From contig CAIJIT010000139.1 in assembly GCA_903820745.1 (NCBI GenBank), forward strand, positions 30,927 through 94,926: a DNA stretch of 64,000 nucleotides, given 5' to 3'. The translations under genes were made by a program, and so were the position numbers. Position 1 is the first letter of the stretch. Each line of letters opens with the position of its first letter. Origin of the DNA: an uncultured Burkholderiales bacterium (lineage in GTDB: Bacteria; Pseudomonadota; Gammaproteobacteria; Burkholderiales; Burkholderiaceae_C). The notes under the pieces were generated by a model that saw nothing but the letters and a program-made list of their open reading frames with translations, made no database searches and had not been told where the DNA came from. This document shows positions 16,292 to 25,075 of this stretch, in pieces.

Positions 16292-18157
16292 ATGCATCAA
16301 ATGCCAGTCAAATCCAGCTCAATTTTTTGCGCGACCATACGCTGTGCCACCGTCAGGCTTGGCACCCTGGGTCTGGCCTGGCTATGCCTGGCAGGCCCGG
16401 GCCGGGCGGAAATAAGCCTGGCGACTGCGGCCGGCGAGGACCGCTGGTCCCGGCAGGTCGAGGCGCAATGGCTGCCGCGCACCCGCGCGGCCCTGCAATC
16501 GGTTGACTTGCTGGCGCGCAGTCAATATGGCGTCGACCTCGGCGATCGTTTGAAACTGGGCCTGGCGGCAGCGCCCAAGGCCGGCTTGCCCGAAGGACTG
16601 ACGCTGCTGCTGGTCGAGGCGGGCCTGGGTGAAGCCGAGTTGCGTCAACGTGCGTTGATCCGGCCGGTGCGCTTGGCCATGCAGGCGCTGGTCGACCATT
16701 TGAGCCAGGGCCAGACCAAGAAATTGCCGTCCTGGCTGCCGGCTGGCTTGGCCGAAATGGTGGCCTGGCAGACGCTGGCCGAGCAGGGCTTGCCGCCGTT
16801 GCAGACCGCTCTGCCGGCGCTCAGCCGGCCGGCGATTGCCGATCCCTTGCGAGCCGAACAACTGCTGCAGGCCCAGCAGCGCGCCCGCCTGAATCTGCAG
16901 CTCAGTCGGGCGGCTGTTGAAGCCTTGCAGAGCCGCCTGGGCGCTGACTTTCATCCGCGCATGCGGGCTTATCTGCAAGCTGCCGGACAGGACGGTTTTG
17001 ATGCCAACGGGCAGTTTGCTGCGGCCTTTGGCATCAGCCCGAACGACTTGCTGCAGCAGGTCGAAGCCAAGCCGGCGGCAAGCCCTGTCAAGGCTGTCCC
17101 GGCGCTGCGTCCGGTGACGCTGGTCGATACCAGCAATGACAAGCCTGAAGTCCGCAAGGCCTGGACGGCCTTCATGGCGGCGGCCAAGCCACGCGCGCTG
17201 GCCTTCTCGGCCGATGGCAGCTGGGGCCTGGGCGAGGCCAGCCGCCGGTCGATCGACCTTGCGCTGGCAGGCTGCCGCAGCATGGGGGGCAGCCAATGCC
17301 GCTTGATCGCGCTTGACGACGAGATCGTGCTGCGCCCCGACCGCGCCCAAGTGGCGGTGCAGATGGGCGGCTATGTGAACGACGAATTTGCGCAGCAGGT
17401 CGAACGCGACTGGCTCGGTCTGGTGCGCCAGGCCAGCGCTGAATTCGACCGCCTGGTCAACGACGTCCTGAAGGTCCGCCTGACGCGCGACACCCAGATC
17501 TACCTCGGTGCCGGCGTCGATGACTATGCGCAGATCCTGTACAAGGACATGGACCTGAGTGAATCGCGCGCCGAGCTGCAGGGCGAGCTCAGCGGCGGCC
17601 TGTCGAACAGCCGGGGCCAGATTGCGCTCAAGTTCACGCCCAAGCAGAACCGCACGGCAGCTTATGAGCTGGCGGTCAAGACCACCTTGCATGAGTTGAC
17701 CCATGAGTTGCAGAAGCAGCTCGACAACAACCATGCCGGTTTCAGGCCGCCGGTGTGGATTCGCGAAGGCACGGCCGATCTGATCGCGCATCTGCTCGCA
17801 CCACAGGTCCGTTTTGATGACGTCGAGGCGCAAGCGCTGCGCAACTGGCGCGAGCGCATCCTCGGCTGGTGGCGCAGCGGCAACAAGACCGGCTTGAAGC
17901 CCGATGATCTGGTCGGCCTCACCGGTCAGGGCTGGCTGATGATGATGAAGGACAAGCGCGGCAACTACCAGATGGCCGGCTTGATGAGCATGTATCTGCA
18001 GGCCATCACCGGGCCGGCATTCCTGCCTGCCTGGGTCGAATATCACCGTCTGGCCGGCCAGAAGCACCGCTCGGCGCGGGCTTCATTCGAGCTGGCTTTC
18101 GGCCTCAGCGAGGCGGATTTCCTCGCCGATTTCAAGCAATGGCTGGCGCTGCAATGA
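16292..18157 (+). CDS. Exported peptidase-MA-like metalloprotease with a degenerate duplicate domain
   Basis: 621 residues. A signal peptide ends near residue 39 (LAGPGRA). The C-terminal part has HELTH at 467-471 and WIREGTADL with Glu492 about 20 residues later, the zinc-ligand pattern of gluzincin peptidases of the MA type. An earlier region (about 130-160) repeats the layout without the ligands: ALVDH for HELTH and WLPAGLAE where Ala151 replaces the Glu. Between them, residues 300-345 (LAFSADGSWGLGEA, LAGCRSMGGSQCRLIALDD) resemble a small repeat seen in other exported proteins, with paired Cys. It is probably periplasmic. The target is unknown and the exact start is uncertain. Confidence 0.7.
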   Translation: MHQMPVKSSSIFCATIRCATVRLGTLGLAWLCLAGPGRAEISLATAAGEDRWSRQVEAQWLPRTRAALQSVDLLARSQYGVDLGDRLKLGLAAAPKAGLPEGLTLLLVEAGLGEAELRQRALIRPVRLAMQALVDHLSQGQTKKLPSWLPAGLAEMVAWQTLAEQGLPPLQTALPALSRPAIADPLRAEQLLQAQQRARLNLQLSRAAVEALQSRLGADFHPRMRAYLQAAGQDGFDANGQFAAAFGISPNDLLQQVEAKPAASPVKAVPALRPVTLVDTSNDKPEVRKAWTAFMAAAKPRALAFSADGSWGLGEASRRSIDLALAGCRSMGGSQCRLIALDDEIVLRPDRAQVAVQMGGYVNDEFAQQVERDWLGLVRQASAEFDRLVNDVLKVRLTRDTQIYLGAGVDDYAQILYKDMDLSESRAELQGELSGGLSNSRGQIALKFTPKQNRTAAYELAVKTTLHELTHELQKQLDNNHAGFRPPVWIREGTADLIAHLLAPQVRFDDVEAQALRNWRERILGWWRSGNKTGLKPDDLVGLTGQGWLMMMKDKRGNYQMAGLMSMYLQAITGPAFLPAWVEYHRLAGQKHRSARASFELAFGLSEADFLADFKQWLALQ

Positions 18158-18183
18158 GGCCATCGCGCTCAGCCTGCTTGTCC

Positions 18184-20562
18184 TTAGACGGCGCCCAGCG
18201 CTTGCAGGATTTTCTCGGGCGTGAAGGGCTGTGAAAACACCGCTGCGCCATGCGGGCGCAGGGCATCGTTGATCGCGTTCATCACCGCTGCCGGTGCGCC
18301 AGCGGTGCCGGCTTCGCCAGCGCCCTTGGCGCCGAGTTGTGAGCTCAGCGTCGGCGTCTGCACATGGGCGACGACGATGTCGGGCATCTCGCCGGCCATC
18401 GGCACCAGGTAGTCGGCCATGCTGCCATTGAGCAACTGGCCGCCGCTGTCGTAGAGGCATTCCTCATAGAGAGCGCCGCCGATGCCCTGCACGATCGCGC
18501 CGCGCATCTGCTCGTCGACCAGCATCGGGTTGATGACGCGGCCGCAGTCTTCCACCGCCCAATGCTTGAGCAGCTTGACGAAGCCGGTCTCGATGTCGAC
18601 CTCGACATAGGAGGCCTGCACGCCGTTGGTGAAGATGAAGGGGTAGTCGCGCTGGGCGTAATGGCGTGTCACCATCAGCTCGGGCGTGAAGCCCGCTGGC
18701 AAGGTGTCGGGCCTGAAATAGGCGACGCGGCCAAGCTCGGACAGCGCCATCAGCTCGGCCTTGCTCGCAGCGTCGATCACCGCATCGCGGTGCAGCGCCA
18801 GCTCGGCCGCCGGCCGGCCCAGGATCGCCGCGGCCACCAGCAGGATGTTCTGGCGCAGCGCCTGTCCGGCTTGCAGCACCGCTTCGCCGCCGATACCGGC
18901 ACCGCGCGAGGCCCAGGTGCCGCCACCATAAGGCGTGACATCGGTGTCGCCGGTAACGACGCGGACCTTGTCCATCGACACGCCGACTGCGTCGGCGGCA
19001 ATCTGCGCAAAGATGGCTTCATTGCCCTGGCCCTGCTCGCCGACGCTGACCAGCACAGTGATGCTGCCGGTCGGCTCGAAGCGGGCAGTCGCGCCGTCCT
19101 GTGCCGCGATACGTGCGCCGCCGACACCGTAGAAAGCCGCCCCCGGATTGGTCAACTCGATCAGCGCGGCGAAGCCGATGCCGCGGTAGATACCGCGCAA
19201 ACGCAGCGCGGCCTGTTCGGCCAGCAGCGCGGGGTAGTCGATCAGCGTTTCGATCTTGTTTAGGCATTGCTGGTGCGAGAGTTTTTCCAGCCGGATGCCT
19301 GATGCGCCGGTGGCCGGGTAGGCGTCGTCGCGGATCACATTGCGCTTGCGGAATTCGAGCGCGTCCATACCCAGCTTGGCCGCCGCCAGATCGACCAGAC
19401 CTTCGGTCACCGCGCAGGCGATCGGGTGACCGACACCGCGGTATTGACAGGTCGGCGTCTTGTTCAGGAACACCACTTTGAGCTGCGCCCGGTATTGCTT
19501 GTGCTGGTAGGGGCCGCCGGTCAGGTTGACGACCTGGTTGCCCTCGATCGCGCTGGTGCGCGGGAACATCGAGTAAGGGCCGATGCCGGTCAGGTCGTCG
19601 ATCTCGAAGGCGAGGATGTCGCCTTCCTTTGAAGCGGCGATGCGTCCCTTGATGCGGTGTTCGCGCGCATGGATGTCGCTGGTGAAGGACTCGAGCCGGT
19701 CGGCAACGAACTTCACCGGCCGCTGCAGCAGCAAGGCCATCGCCACGGTGGCGAAGTCATCCGGATAGGCGTGGACCTTGATGCCGAACGAGCCACCGAC
19801 ATCCTTGCAAACCACCCGCACCGCCGATTCGGCCAGGCCGAACTGGCGCGAATACAGGTCCTGCATCATGTGCGGAGCCTGCTGCGAGTGGTAGACGGTC
19901 AGGCGCTGGTCGCCCGGGTTCCAATCGGCGATCTGGCAGCGCGGCTCGAGCGTCACGCCGGTATGGCGGCCGAAATCGAAGGTCGCTTCGGCCACCACCG
20001 CGGCGCTGGCAAATGCCGCGTCGACGCCACCGGTATCGAGGCTGCGGCCAAAGCATTGGTTGTCGCCGAGCTCGGGGTGGATCAAGGGCGTGCCGGGGTC
20101 GAGCGCGGTGCTCATCTCGGTCGCTGCAGGCAAGGCTTCCCATTCGACCTGCAGGTACTGCAGCGCGTCTTCGGCCTGCGCGCGGGTCTCGGCCACCACC
20201 GCCACCACCGGCTCGCCCTGCCAGCAGGCGCGGTCGATGGCCAGCGCATATTGGGGTGCTGATTTCATGCCGGCCAGATGGCCCAACGTGGCGACCCAGG
20301 GTTTGCAGACGGCAGCGACTTCAGCGCCATCGAAGACGCCCAGCACGCCCGGCATCATGCGAGCAAAGCTGCGCTCGATGCTGACGATGCGGCAATGCGC
20401 GACCGGTGAGCGCCAGTAGACGACATGGCACAGGCGCGGTAGTTTGAGGTCATCGACATAACTGCCGCGACCTTCAACCAGGCGGCGCGCGCCGGTGCGG
20501 CTGATTGAAGCGCCGATATAGCGCGGGTCGACGGTGACCGGGTTCATCTCTTGGGCGCTCAT
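18184..20562 (-). CDS. Molybdenum hydroxylase large subunit (CoxL/xanthine dehydrogenase family)
   Basis: 792 residues from the ATG at 20562, which overlaps the small-subunit stop. It has the a/b hammerhead (GASISRTGARRLVEGRGSYVDDL) and the molybdopterin-cytosine dinucleotide domain with SVGEQGQGNEA and GAGEAGTAGAPAAV, where the conserved active-site Glu lies. The loop of true CO dehydrogenases (AYxCSFR) is absent; QYRGVGHP is found instead, as in form II or other hydroxylases. It should therefore hydroxylate an aromatic, N-heterocyclic or aldehyde substrate rather than oxidise CO. It functions with the 2Fe-2S and FAD subunits encoded just upstream. Confidence 0.88.
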   Translation of the reverse strand: MSAQEMNPVTVDPRYIGASISRTGARRLVEGRGSYVDDLKLPRLCHVVYWRSPVAHCRIVSIERSFARMMPGVLGVFDGAEVAAVCKPWVATLGHLAGMKSAPQYALAIDRACWQGEPVVAVVAETRAQAEDALQYLQVEWEALPAATEMSTALDPGTPLIHPELGDNQCFGRSLDTGGVDAAFASAAVVAEATFDFGRHTGVTLEPRCQIADWNPGDQRLTVYHSQQAPHMMQDLYSRQFGLAESAVRVVCKDVGGSFGIKVHAYPDDFATVAMALLLQRPVKFVADRLESFTSDIHAREHRIKGRIAASKEGDILAFEIDDLTGIGPYSMFPRTSAIEGNQVVNLTGGPYQHKQYRAQLKVVFLNKTPTCQYRGVGHPIACAVTEGLVDLAAAKLGMDALEFRKRNVIRDDAYPATGASGIRLEKLSHQQCLNKIETLIDYPALLAEQAALRLRGIYRGIGFAALIELTNPGAAFYGVGGARIAAQDGATARFEPTGSITVLVSVGEQGQGNEAIFAQIAADAVGVSMDKVRVVTGDTDVTPYGGGTWASRGAGIGGEAVLQAGQALRQNILLVAAAILGRPAAELALHRDAVIDAASKAELMALSELGRVAYFRPDTLPAGFTPELMVTRHYAQRDYPFIFTNGVQASYVEVDIETGFVKLLKHWAVEDCGRVINPMLVDEQMRGAIVQGIGGALYEECLYDSGGQLLNGSMADYLVPMAGEMPDIVVAHVQTPTLSSQLGAKGAGEAGTAGAPAAVMNAINDALRPHGAAVFSQPFTPEKILQALGAV

Positions 20563-21050
20563 TGGGCGGCTCCGGCTTTGCGGCTGGCCAGCACATCGCA
20601 GATCGCGTCGACGATGGCCTGATAACCGGTACATCTGCAGTAATTGCCCGAGATCCAGTTGCGCACCTGTTCGCGGTCAGCATCGGGTTGGGTTTCGATC
20701 AGCTCGGCCGCAGCCATCAGCATGCCCGGCGTGCAAAAGCCGCATTGCAGCGCATTGCGTGCGACGAAGGCGTCCTGCAAATCCTTCATGCTGCGGCCGG
20801 CGGTCAGGCCTTCCACTGTCTCGACGCTGCGTCCATCGGCTTGTACTGCCAGGACCAGACAGCCGCGCACGACCTGGCCGTCGAGGCGCACCGTGCAAGC
20901 CCCGCAGACGCCATGCTCGCAGCCCAGATGCGAGCCGGTCAGCCCCAGGTCTTCGCGCAAGAAGTCGACCAGATGCTGGCGCGGCGCGACTTCGCAGTGG
21001 CGCGCCTGGCCGTTGACGGTCAGATGGATCAGGTGTTTGTCGTTCATCAT
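20559..21050 (-). CDS. Molybdenum hydroxylase 2Fe-2S subunit (CoxS-like)
   Basis: 163 residues. A plant-type ferredoxin domain has GCEHGVCGACTV and a fourth Cys (VVRGC). The all-helical second domain has CGFCTPGM and CRCTGYQ, so both 2Fe-2S clusters are complete. It passes electrons from the molybdenum centre to the FAD subunit. Start and stop each overlap the neighbouring genes by four bases, showing tight coupling. Confidence 0.93.
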   Translation of the reverse strand: MMNDKHLIHLTVNGQARHCEVAPRQHLVDFLREDLGLTGSHLGCEHGVCGACTVRLDGQVVRGCLVLAVQADGRSVETVEGLTAGRSMKDLQDAFVARNALQCGFCTPGMLMAAAELIETQPDADREQVRNWISGNYCRCTGYQAIVDAICDVLASRKAGAAQ

Positions 21051-21913
21051 GGGGTTCCAGGATTCAGCATGGCGGTCAGGCCGCGGCGCGCCAGCACCAG
21101 CGCGAGATGGCGCTTGGTGGCGGCCGAGTTGGTCAGGTCGGCGAGCGGGTCCAGTTCGCTGCGCAGCACCTCAAGCAAGGGCTCGAGCAGGTCAGCGGTC
21201 AGCGGCCGCTGGCCCAGCCAGGTTTCGGCCGCCGTTGCGCGCAGCGGTGTCTTGCCAAGCCCCAGGAAGGCCAGCTTGACGCCAACCAGACCACCTTGTG
21301 CACGAGTCGCTGCCAGCGCCAGCCCGACGATCGCGTAATCGCCGTGGCGCCTTGCCAACTCGTCGAATGCAAACAACTGGTCGGGCGCCGCGATCGGCAA
21401 CTCGCAGGCGGTGATCAACTCGCCTTCGGCCAAAGCGGTGCTGTAAAGGTCGAGAAAGAAATCCTGCGCCGCGATGCGGCGCTCGCCCTTGGCGCTTTGC
21501 ACCACGACGATGCCGTCGAGCGCCATCAGGCAGGCCGGCCATTCGGCCGCCGGATCGGCATAAGCAATCGAGCCACCCCAGGTGCCGAGGTTCCTGATCG
21601 CGCGGTGCGCGATATGCGGCGCGGCCAGGCTCAACAGCGGCGTATGTTGGGCGACCAGCGCCGAGACTTCGATCTCGCTATGGGTTGCCAGCGCACCGAT
21701 GCGCAGGAAACTGCCCTGCAATGAAATGCCTTTCAGCGCGGTGATGCCGGTGATGTCGATCAGCAGCGCGGGTTCGGACAAACGCATGTTCAGCGTCGCC
21801 AGCAGCGTCTGACCGCCGGCCAGCAGGCGCGCTTCGTCGCCATAGTCGGCTTGCAGTTGGAACACCGCGTCGAGGTGGCGCGGCTTGATGTAGTCGAAGG
21901 CAGGGGCTTTCAT
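21047..21913 (-). CDS. Molybdenum hydroxylase FAD subunit (CoxM-like)
   Basis: 288 residues. The FAD-binding motifs are AGGQTLLATLNMRL near residue 33 and TWGGSIAYADPAAEWP near residue 110, followed by a CO-dehydrogenase flavoprotein C-terminal domain. The ATG at 21913 gives the family N-terminus (FDYIKPRHLDAVFQL). It completes the three-subunit enzyme. Confidence 0.9.
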   Translation of the reverse strand: MKAPAFDYIKPRHLDAVFQLQADYGDEARLLAGGQTLLATLNMRLSEPALLIDITGITALKGISLQGSFLRIGALATHSEIEVSALVAQHTPLLSLAAPHIAHRAIRNLGTWGGSIAYADPAAEWPACLMALDGIVVVQSAKGERRIAAQDFFLDLYSTALAEGELITACELPIAAPDQLFAFDELARRHGDYAIVGLALAATRAQGGLVGVKLAFLGLGKTPLRATAAETWLGQRPLTADLLEPLLEVLRSELDPLADLTNSAATKRHLALVLARRGLTAMLNPGTP

Positions 21914-21924
21914 GGCGGCTCCGG

Positions 21925-22548
21925 TCAGCGCAGGGTCGCTGCGACCCAGAAGCCGAAGGCGGTCGCCGCAGCTCCGAGGGTGAACCAAAGCACCCGCAGC
22001 GCTTCGCCGGCCAAGGGCGAGGCGGCGGGTTCGGGGCGGCTGGCGCTGCGCAGCGGCGCGGACTGCTCGCTGAGCGGCGCCTGTTGTGCGCCTGCAACGG
22101 TTGGTGCCTCATCGCTCAACTGCGCGCTGAAGGCTTTGAAGAACAGGTCGGCCGTCTGCTTGGCCGAGGCGTCGATCATGCGGCCGCCAATCTGCCCGAG
22201 CTTGCCGCCGACCGAGGCCGCGGCGCTGTAGTGCAGCCGGGTGCCGCCGCCTTCGCTGCTCAGCTTGACCGTCGAGCTGCCTTTGGCGAAACCGGCCGCA
22301 CCGCCCGAACCTTCGAAATTCATCACGCAGCCCTCATTGGCGCGCACCTCGCTCATCAGGATCTTGCCGACGAAGCGAGCGCGTACCGGGCCCATCTTGA
22401 TCAGCACCCGCACATGGGTTTCGGTCGCTGACAACTGGCGTACTTCTTCGCCGCCGGGAATGCTGGCCAGCAGCACCTGCGGGTCGTTCAGCGCCTGCCA
22501 GACTCGCTCGCGCGCTGCGTCGATAAAGATGTCGCCATTCAGTTCCAT
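21925..22548 (-). CDS. CoxG-like SRPBCC protein with C-terminal membrane anchor
   Basis: 207 residues. The N-terminal ~145 residues form a CoxG/START-like domain (LNGDIFIDAARERVWQALNDP, GPVRARFVGKI, LGQIGGRMIDASAKQ). A Pro/Ser/Ala-rich linker and a C-terminal transmembrane helix (LWFTLGAAATAFGFWVAA) follow. In Oligotropha, CoxG recruits the hydroxylase to the membrane, so a similar docking role is likely. It is the first gene of the cox operon, and the ATG at 22548 fits the domain start. Confidence 0.88.
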   Translation of the reverse strand: MELNGDIFIDAARERVWQALNDPQVLLASIPGGEEVRQLSATETHVRVLIKMGPVRARFVGKILMSEVRANEGCVMNFEGSGGAAGFAKGSSTVKLSSEGGGTRLHYSAAASVGGKLGQIGGRMIDASAKQTADLFFKAFSAQLSDEAPTVAGAQQAPLSEQSAPLRSASRPEPAASPLAGEALRVLWFTLGAAATAFGFWVAATLR

Positions 22549-22591
22549 GGGCTGCTTTCGAATTGCTTTGGGGTTTATACGGATGATCCTA

Positions 22592-22638
22592 TTGACCAAA
22601 CGATCAACAATGCTAACCAAGCTTGATCAATTGGTAAA
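22592..22638. promoter_or_regulatory. Divergent operator region between coxG and tetR
   Basis: TTGACCAAACGATCAA at 22592-22607 is itself a quasi-palindrome. Its reverse complement reappears with three mismatches as TTGATCAATTGGTAAA at 22623-22638, so two half-related sites face each other across 15 bases. They sit between the divergent cox operon and the TetR gene, the usual place for a TetR-family operator. Function inferred from symmetry and position. Confidence 0.5.
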
Positions 22639-22674
22639 CAAGAAATACTCCGGACTTACCCTCAGCCTCGCCTC

Positions 22675-23370
22675 ATGACCCCGTTCCCTGCCCTCAGCCT
22701 CGAATCCGCCGCACCGCGCAAGCGTTTGTCGACGCTCGAGCGCGAGCGCCAGATCACGGCCGGGGCGATCCGCTTTTTTTCCGAACGCGGGCTCGACGGG
22801 CAGATGCGCGATCTGGCCAAGCATGTCGGCATCACCCATGCGTTGCTGTATCACTATTTCCCGACCAAGCAGGCCTTGATCGACCGCGTCTACGAAGAGT
22901 TGTTCGAAGGGCTCTGGAAGACCGAATGGGAACAGATCCTCGATGACCCCAAGCTCGACGCACCGACCAAGTTCAAGCGCTTCTATATCGATTACGCCAA
23001 AGCGGTGCTGGCGCGGGATTTCGTTCGCATCCTGGTTTTTTCGGGCTTGAGCGACCGTTATATCCCCGACCGCTTTTTCGAACTGCTGCGCACCCGTTTG
23101 TTTCCGCGGCTGATTCGCGCGTCAAGGCGGCATTGCGGCATCGTCAGCCGTGCCAAGCCGGCGGCGCGCGAGCTTGAATTGCTGCTCGGCCTGCATGGCG
23201 GAATTTTCTACATCGGCATGCGGCGCTGGGTCTACCAGCAGTCGCTGCATGGCGCTGACACCCCCGAACAGGACGCCGTCTATATCAACGACCGCGTCGA
23301 CAGTTATCTGAACTCGGTGCAGCAGATTCTTTATGCCGCACCGTCAGCCACCACCCAAAGGATTGCCTGA
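22675..23370 (+). CDS. TetR-family transcriptional regulator
   Basis: 231 residues. The N-terminal helix-turn-helix is AIRFFSERGLDGQMRDLAKHVGITHALLYHYFPTK in outline, with the usual TetR spacing. The C-terminal ligand domain is not specific. It is divergent from coxGMSL and immediately precedes the VOC and monooxygenase genes, so it probably represses one or both units through the palindromic sites between it and coxG. The ligand is unknown, likely the pathway substrate. Confidence 0.9.
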   Translation: MTPFPALSLESAAPRKRLSTLERERQITAGAIRFFSERGLDGQMRDLAKHVGITHALLYHYFPTKQALIDRVYEELFEGLWKTEWEQILDDPKLDAPTKFKRFYIDYAKAVLARDFVRILVFSGLSDRYIPDRFFELLRTRLFPRLIRASRRHCGIVSRAKPAARELELLLGLHGGIFYIGMRRWVYQQSLHGADTPEQDAVYINDRVDSYLNSVQQILYAAPSATTQRIA

Positions 23371-23371
23371 A

Positions 23372-23818
23372 ATGCGCTTGACCTTGAACCATTTTTCGAT
23401 TCGTACCACCGACCTTGAAGCGAGCCGGCATTTCTACGCCGACGTGCTGGGCCTGACGGTCGGCCCGCGGCCGGCATTTCAGTTCCCGGGCCTGTGGATG
23501 TACCACGGCGACCATGCTGATGTCGCCAATGCGGTGGTGCACCTGATCGGCATCGACAAGGCCGAGCCGCAGGGCTTGACCAACTATCTGGGTGATCGCG
23601 ACGAGGCGACGTTGGCCGGCTCCGGTGCAGTCGACCATATCGCTTTTTTCACCGAAGGCCTGGCCGAGATGCAAGCGCATTTGCGCAAGCTCGGTGTGAG
23701 CTGCCGCGAGCGCACGGTGCCGTCGATCGGTCTGCATCAGATGTTTCTCGACGACCCTTGCGGCGTCGTGATCGAGCTGAATTTCCCCGCGGCCGAGAGC
23801 GCCGCCCAGGCGGCCTGA
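23372..23818 (+). CDS. VOC-family (glyoxalase/dioxygenase fold) protein
   Basis: 148 residues. A vicinal-oxygen-chelate fold is recognisable from LNHFSIRTTDLEASRHFYADVLGL, a second-module strand VDHIAFFTEGLAEMQAHL and the closing MFLDDPCGVVIELNF, giving the His/His/Glu metal ligands. The ATG at 23372 sits one base beyond the tetR stop, so it is co-translated with the regulator. The role could be ring cleavage or lactone/aldehyde chemistry in the neighbouring hydroxylase pathway. Confidence 0.82.
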   Translation: MRLTLNHFSIRTTDLEASRHFYADVLGLTVGPRPAFQFPGLWMYHGDHADVANAVVHLIGIDKAEPQGLTNYLGDRDEATLAGSGAVDHIAFFTEGLAEMQAHLRKLGVSCRERTVPSIGLHQMFLDDPCGVVIELNFPAAESAAQAA

Positions 23819-23825
23819 AGCGCTG

Positions 23826-25019
23826 ATGACAACTATCCTGATTGCCGGTGGCTCGCTCGGCGGCCTGCTGGCTGCCAATATGTTGCTGCGCGACGGCCAT
23901 GATGTGCAGTTGCTGGAAAAAGCGCGCGGCTCGCTCGACGGCCGTGGCGCCGGCATCGTCACCCACCAGGCCCTGCTCGACGGTTTGAAGCGCGCGGGCG
24001 TGACGATCGACGACAGCCTGGGCGTGCAGGTCCAGTCGCGCGTGCTGCTGGACCGCGAGGGCGGCTCAGCGCTGCAGTTGCCGCTCCCGCAGATCCTGAC
24101 TTCCTGGAGCCGGCTCTACAACCTGCTGATCGAGGCTTTTCCGGCCGAGCGCTACCACCAGGGTGTCAGCGTCAGTCGGGTCGAGCAGGACGCCGAGGGC
24201 GTGCGTGTTCACAGTGATTCAGGCCAGGTTTTCGAGGGTGCGTTGCTGGTCGCGTCTGACGGTATCCGTTCGGCCGTGCGCAACCAATATGCCCCTGAGA
24301 TCGAGCCGCAATATGCCGGCTATATCGCTTGGCGCGGTGTTTGCGATGAAGCCGTGTTGTCGAACCATTGCCTGGACAGCGTGTTTGACCAGTTCGGTTT
24401 TTGCCTGCCTGCGGGCGAGCAGTTGATCGGCTACCCGGTGGCGGGCAACAACAACTCGACCACGCGCGGGCGTCGCCGCTACAACTTCGTCTGGTACCGT
24501 CCGGCCGAAGAGATGCTGGCTTTGCCCGCGCTGCTGACCGATGCTGATGGCGTCAGTCACCCATTGGGCATCGCGCCGCACAAGGTGTCATGGCGCCATG
24601 TGGCCGATATGCGTGTGGCTGCGCGCGAGTTGCTGGCGCCGCAGTTCGCTGAAATGATCGAAAAAACCGCCCAGCCTTTCTTCCAGCCGATTTATGACCT
24701 GGTGTCGCAGCGTCTGGCGTTTGAGCGGGTCGGCCTGATGGGTGACGCCGCTTTCGTGGCCAGGCCGCATGTCGGCATGGGCGTGACCAAGGCCGCCGAG
24801 GATGCAGTGGCGCTGAGCGATTGCCTGCGCCTGCATGGCGTCACGCCGGCGGCGTTGCAGGCTTATGAGGCCGCGCGGCTGTTGCCTGGCCAGGCCGTGA
24901 TCCAGCATGCGCGCCGGCTCGGCGCTTACATGCAGTCGCAGATCGCAGGTGGCGCAGCCGCAGGCCGCGATGCCGAGCAAGTGGTACGGCAGACGGCAGT
25001 TTATTTTCCAGAGCAGTGA
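23826..25019 (+). CDS. FAD-dependent monooxygenase resembling 2,6-dihydroxypyridine 3-monooxygenase
   Basis: 397 residues. It has the dinucleotide motif GGSLGGLLAANML at the N-terminus, the ASDGIRSAVR segment and the second FAD motif GLMGDAAFVARPHVGMG. The stretches RYHQGVSVSRVEQD, PQYAGYIAWRG and YNFVWYRP recall nicotine-pathway DhpH more than salicylate or para-hydroxybenzoate hydroxylases, but this is recognition from memory. Such enzymes hydroxylate an electron-rich hydroxylated ring using NADH and O2. With the molybdenum hydroxylase next door a two-step hydroxylation of an N-heterocycle is plausible. Confidence 0.7.
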   Translation: MTTILIAGGSLGGLLAANMLLRDGHDVQLLEKARGSLDGRGAGIVTHQALLDGLKRAGVTIDDSLGVQVQSRVLLDREGGSALQLPLPQILTSWSRLYNLLIEAFPAERYHQGVSVSRVEQDAEGVRVHSDSGQVFEGALLVASDGIRSAVRNQYAPEIEPQYAGYIAWRGVCDEAVLSNHCLDSVFDQFGFCLPAGEQLIGYPVAGNNNSTTRGRRRYNFVWYRPAEEMLALPALLTDADGVSHPLGIAPHKVSWRHVADMRVAARELLAPQFAEMIEKTAQPFFQPIYDLVSQRLAFERVGLMGDAAFVARPHVGMGVTKAAEDAVALSDCLRLHGVTPAALQAYEAARLLPGQAVIQHARRLGAYMQSQIAGGAAAGRDAEQVVRQTAVYFPEQ

Positions 25020-25075
25020 GTGATTTCAACCCCCGGCCGGAATGGCCAAACTTCAGAGCAACCCAGGAGACAACC

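Noticed and set aside
16382..18067. Long minus-strand open frame (561 codons) opposite the metalloprotease-like gene
   Set aside because: It is the codon-phase mirror of the plus-strand gene in GC-rich DNA. It has no family features or ribosome site, while the plus-strand protein has a signal peptide and HEXXH.
18184..22548. True aerobic CO dehydrogenase
   Set aside because: The CO-specific active-site loop with Cys (AYxCSFR) is missing from the large subunit; QYRGVGHP is found instead.
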